Source: Bremia lactucae
Lineage: Eukaryota > Oomycota > Peronosporomycetes > Peronosporales > Peronosporaceae
Assembly: GCF_004359215.1 (NCBI RefSeq)
Contig: NC_090617.1
Location: forward strand, 394,981-458,980
Reading direction: 5' to 3'
Length of the DNA stretch: 64,000 nt
The notes under the pieces were generated by a model that did not search any database, had not been told where the DNA came from, and saw nothing but the letters and a program-made list of their open reading frames with translations. This document shows, piece after piece, positions 63,600 through 64,000 of this stretch (positions within the stretch are counted from its first letter, which is position 1; each line of letters begins with the position of its first letter). A program made the position numbers and the translations under genes.

Positions 63600-64000
63600 C
63601 CGTCGCACCTGAAAGCGAAGCTTTATCGCTTTAGCTACAGCGACGGCCTGTTATGGCATCAGCCGTCACCTTGTGATCCCTTGATAATCTATGTGTCTCA
63701 TGACACAGATCTCAAGCTGATGATCCTTCTCGAGCTCCATGATGCGCCATCTAGGCCGTGAAAAGACATTCTTACGAGTGTCAGTGGAATTTTGGCGGCC
63801 ATACATATATAGATGGGTAGCCAACTATATTCGCTCTTGCAAACAGTGTTAGCGCATTAAGCCTGCACCGTCCAGCAGTGCGCCACTGAAGCCGCTACCG
63901 ATTTCAACCAACTGTTGGAAGTCAGTAAGTCTGGACTTCATGTTTGGCATGCCGCTCGATCATAAGGGTCAGACGGGCTCATCGTCTTTGTAGAGAGACT
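63600..64000 (+). pseudogene. B3 integrase, 5' part
   Basis: Zinc module remains (LKLMILLELHDAPSRPxKDIL near 63715-63780 and SCKQCxRIKPAPSSSAPLKPL near 63834-63895), followed by the core start DFMFGMPLDHKGQTG at 63937-63985. The window ends inside the core. Frameshifts present. Confidence 0.6.

Larger units (their letters stand above)
61640..64000 (+). mobile_element. Ty3/gypsy family B element B3, running off the window
   Basis: Shortened LTR (61640-61823), primer-binding site TGGTAGCACT (61826-61835), gag start at 61880 with a large internal deletion, RT 62346-62834, RNase H 62880-63420, and integrase from about 63600 to the window end. RT and RNase H are better readable than in B1. Protease is missing. 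Stops and frameshifts are present throughout. Confidence 0.82.

Noticed and set aside
1..64000. RXLR, CRN or other secreted effector genes, and CRISPR arrays
   Set aside because: I looked for signal peptide plus RxLR/EER and LxLFLAK patterns and for regularly spaced direct repeats; none was convincing.

Overview
This window looks like a transposon-rich nuclear contig of an oomycete (a downy mildew or Phytophthora-type stramenopile). The evidence is compact host genes with few, short introns (about 53-80 bp, GT..AG, often with GTACGN or GTRNGT donors). Alongside them are stramenopile-style protein families (a protein with three copies of a TLR-x-FL-..-L-x-C domain) and dense, nested Ty3/gypsy retrotransposons with a few Ty1/copia remains. 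Species cannot be fixed from the sequence alone. Two assembly gaps (51004-51103 and 57413-58265) are present.

Layout. 1-8502: two minus-strand copies of Ty3/gypsy family A (A1 truncated by the window edge, A2 nearly full length). 8740-16561: first host island, with a truncated P-type ATPase, EMC10 (four exons), a kinesin-6-like motor divergently paired with EMC10 across a tandemly duplicated promoter, and a large Arg/Ser-rich protein. 16714-23174: family B LTRs in both orientations around a small non-repeat island, a tRNA-like repeat, and the B1 element. 23175-31560: family A element A3 with both LTRs, the 3' one split by a tRNA-derived SINE-like insertion. 31561-33640: copia debris. 33640-37721: family C element C1 and LTR pieces. 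38095-41359: second host island, a mitochondrial-type phosphatidylserine decarboxylase and a membrane-anchored class-3 aldehyde dehydrogenase. 41803-50903: family A element A4 abutting family C element C2 and a family A LTR fragment. 52413-56768: third host island, the three-repeat protein, a doubtful small spliced gene and OST48/WBP1. 57050-64000: family B elements B2 and B3 with a decayed family A element A5 between them.

How the genes relate. The host genes are mostly ER or mitochondrial housekeeping functions (EMC10 for membrane-protein insertion, OST48 for N-glycosylation, phosphatidylserine decarboxylase for phosphatidylethanolamine synthesis, fatty aldehyde dehydrogenase), plus a cytokinesis-type kinesin. 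They sit as small islands in repeats and do not form a pathway cluster. Every retroelement copy carries frameshifts, stops, deletions or truncations, so no autonomous element is visible.

The signal no single feature explains is structural. Retroelement coding regions, above all family A, are packed with short, often perfect inverted repeats placed back to back. The LTRs carry similar hairpins, and three separate retroelement copies contain small internal inversions. All three gypsy families also share nearly the same primer-binding site (TGGTAGCACT). All counts and alignments were made by eye.
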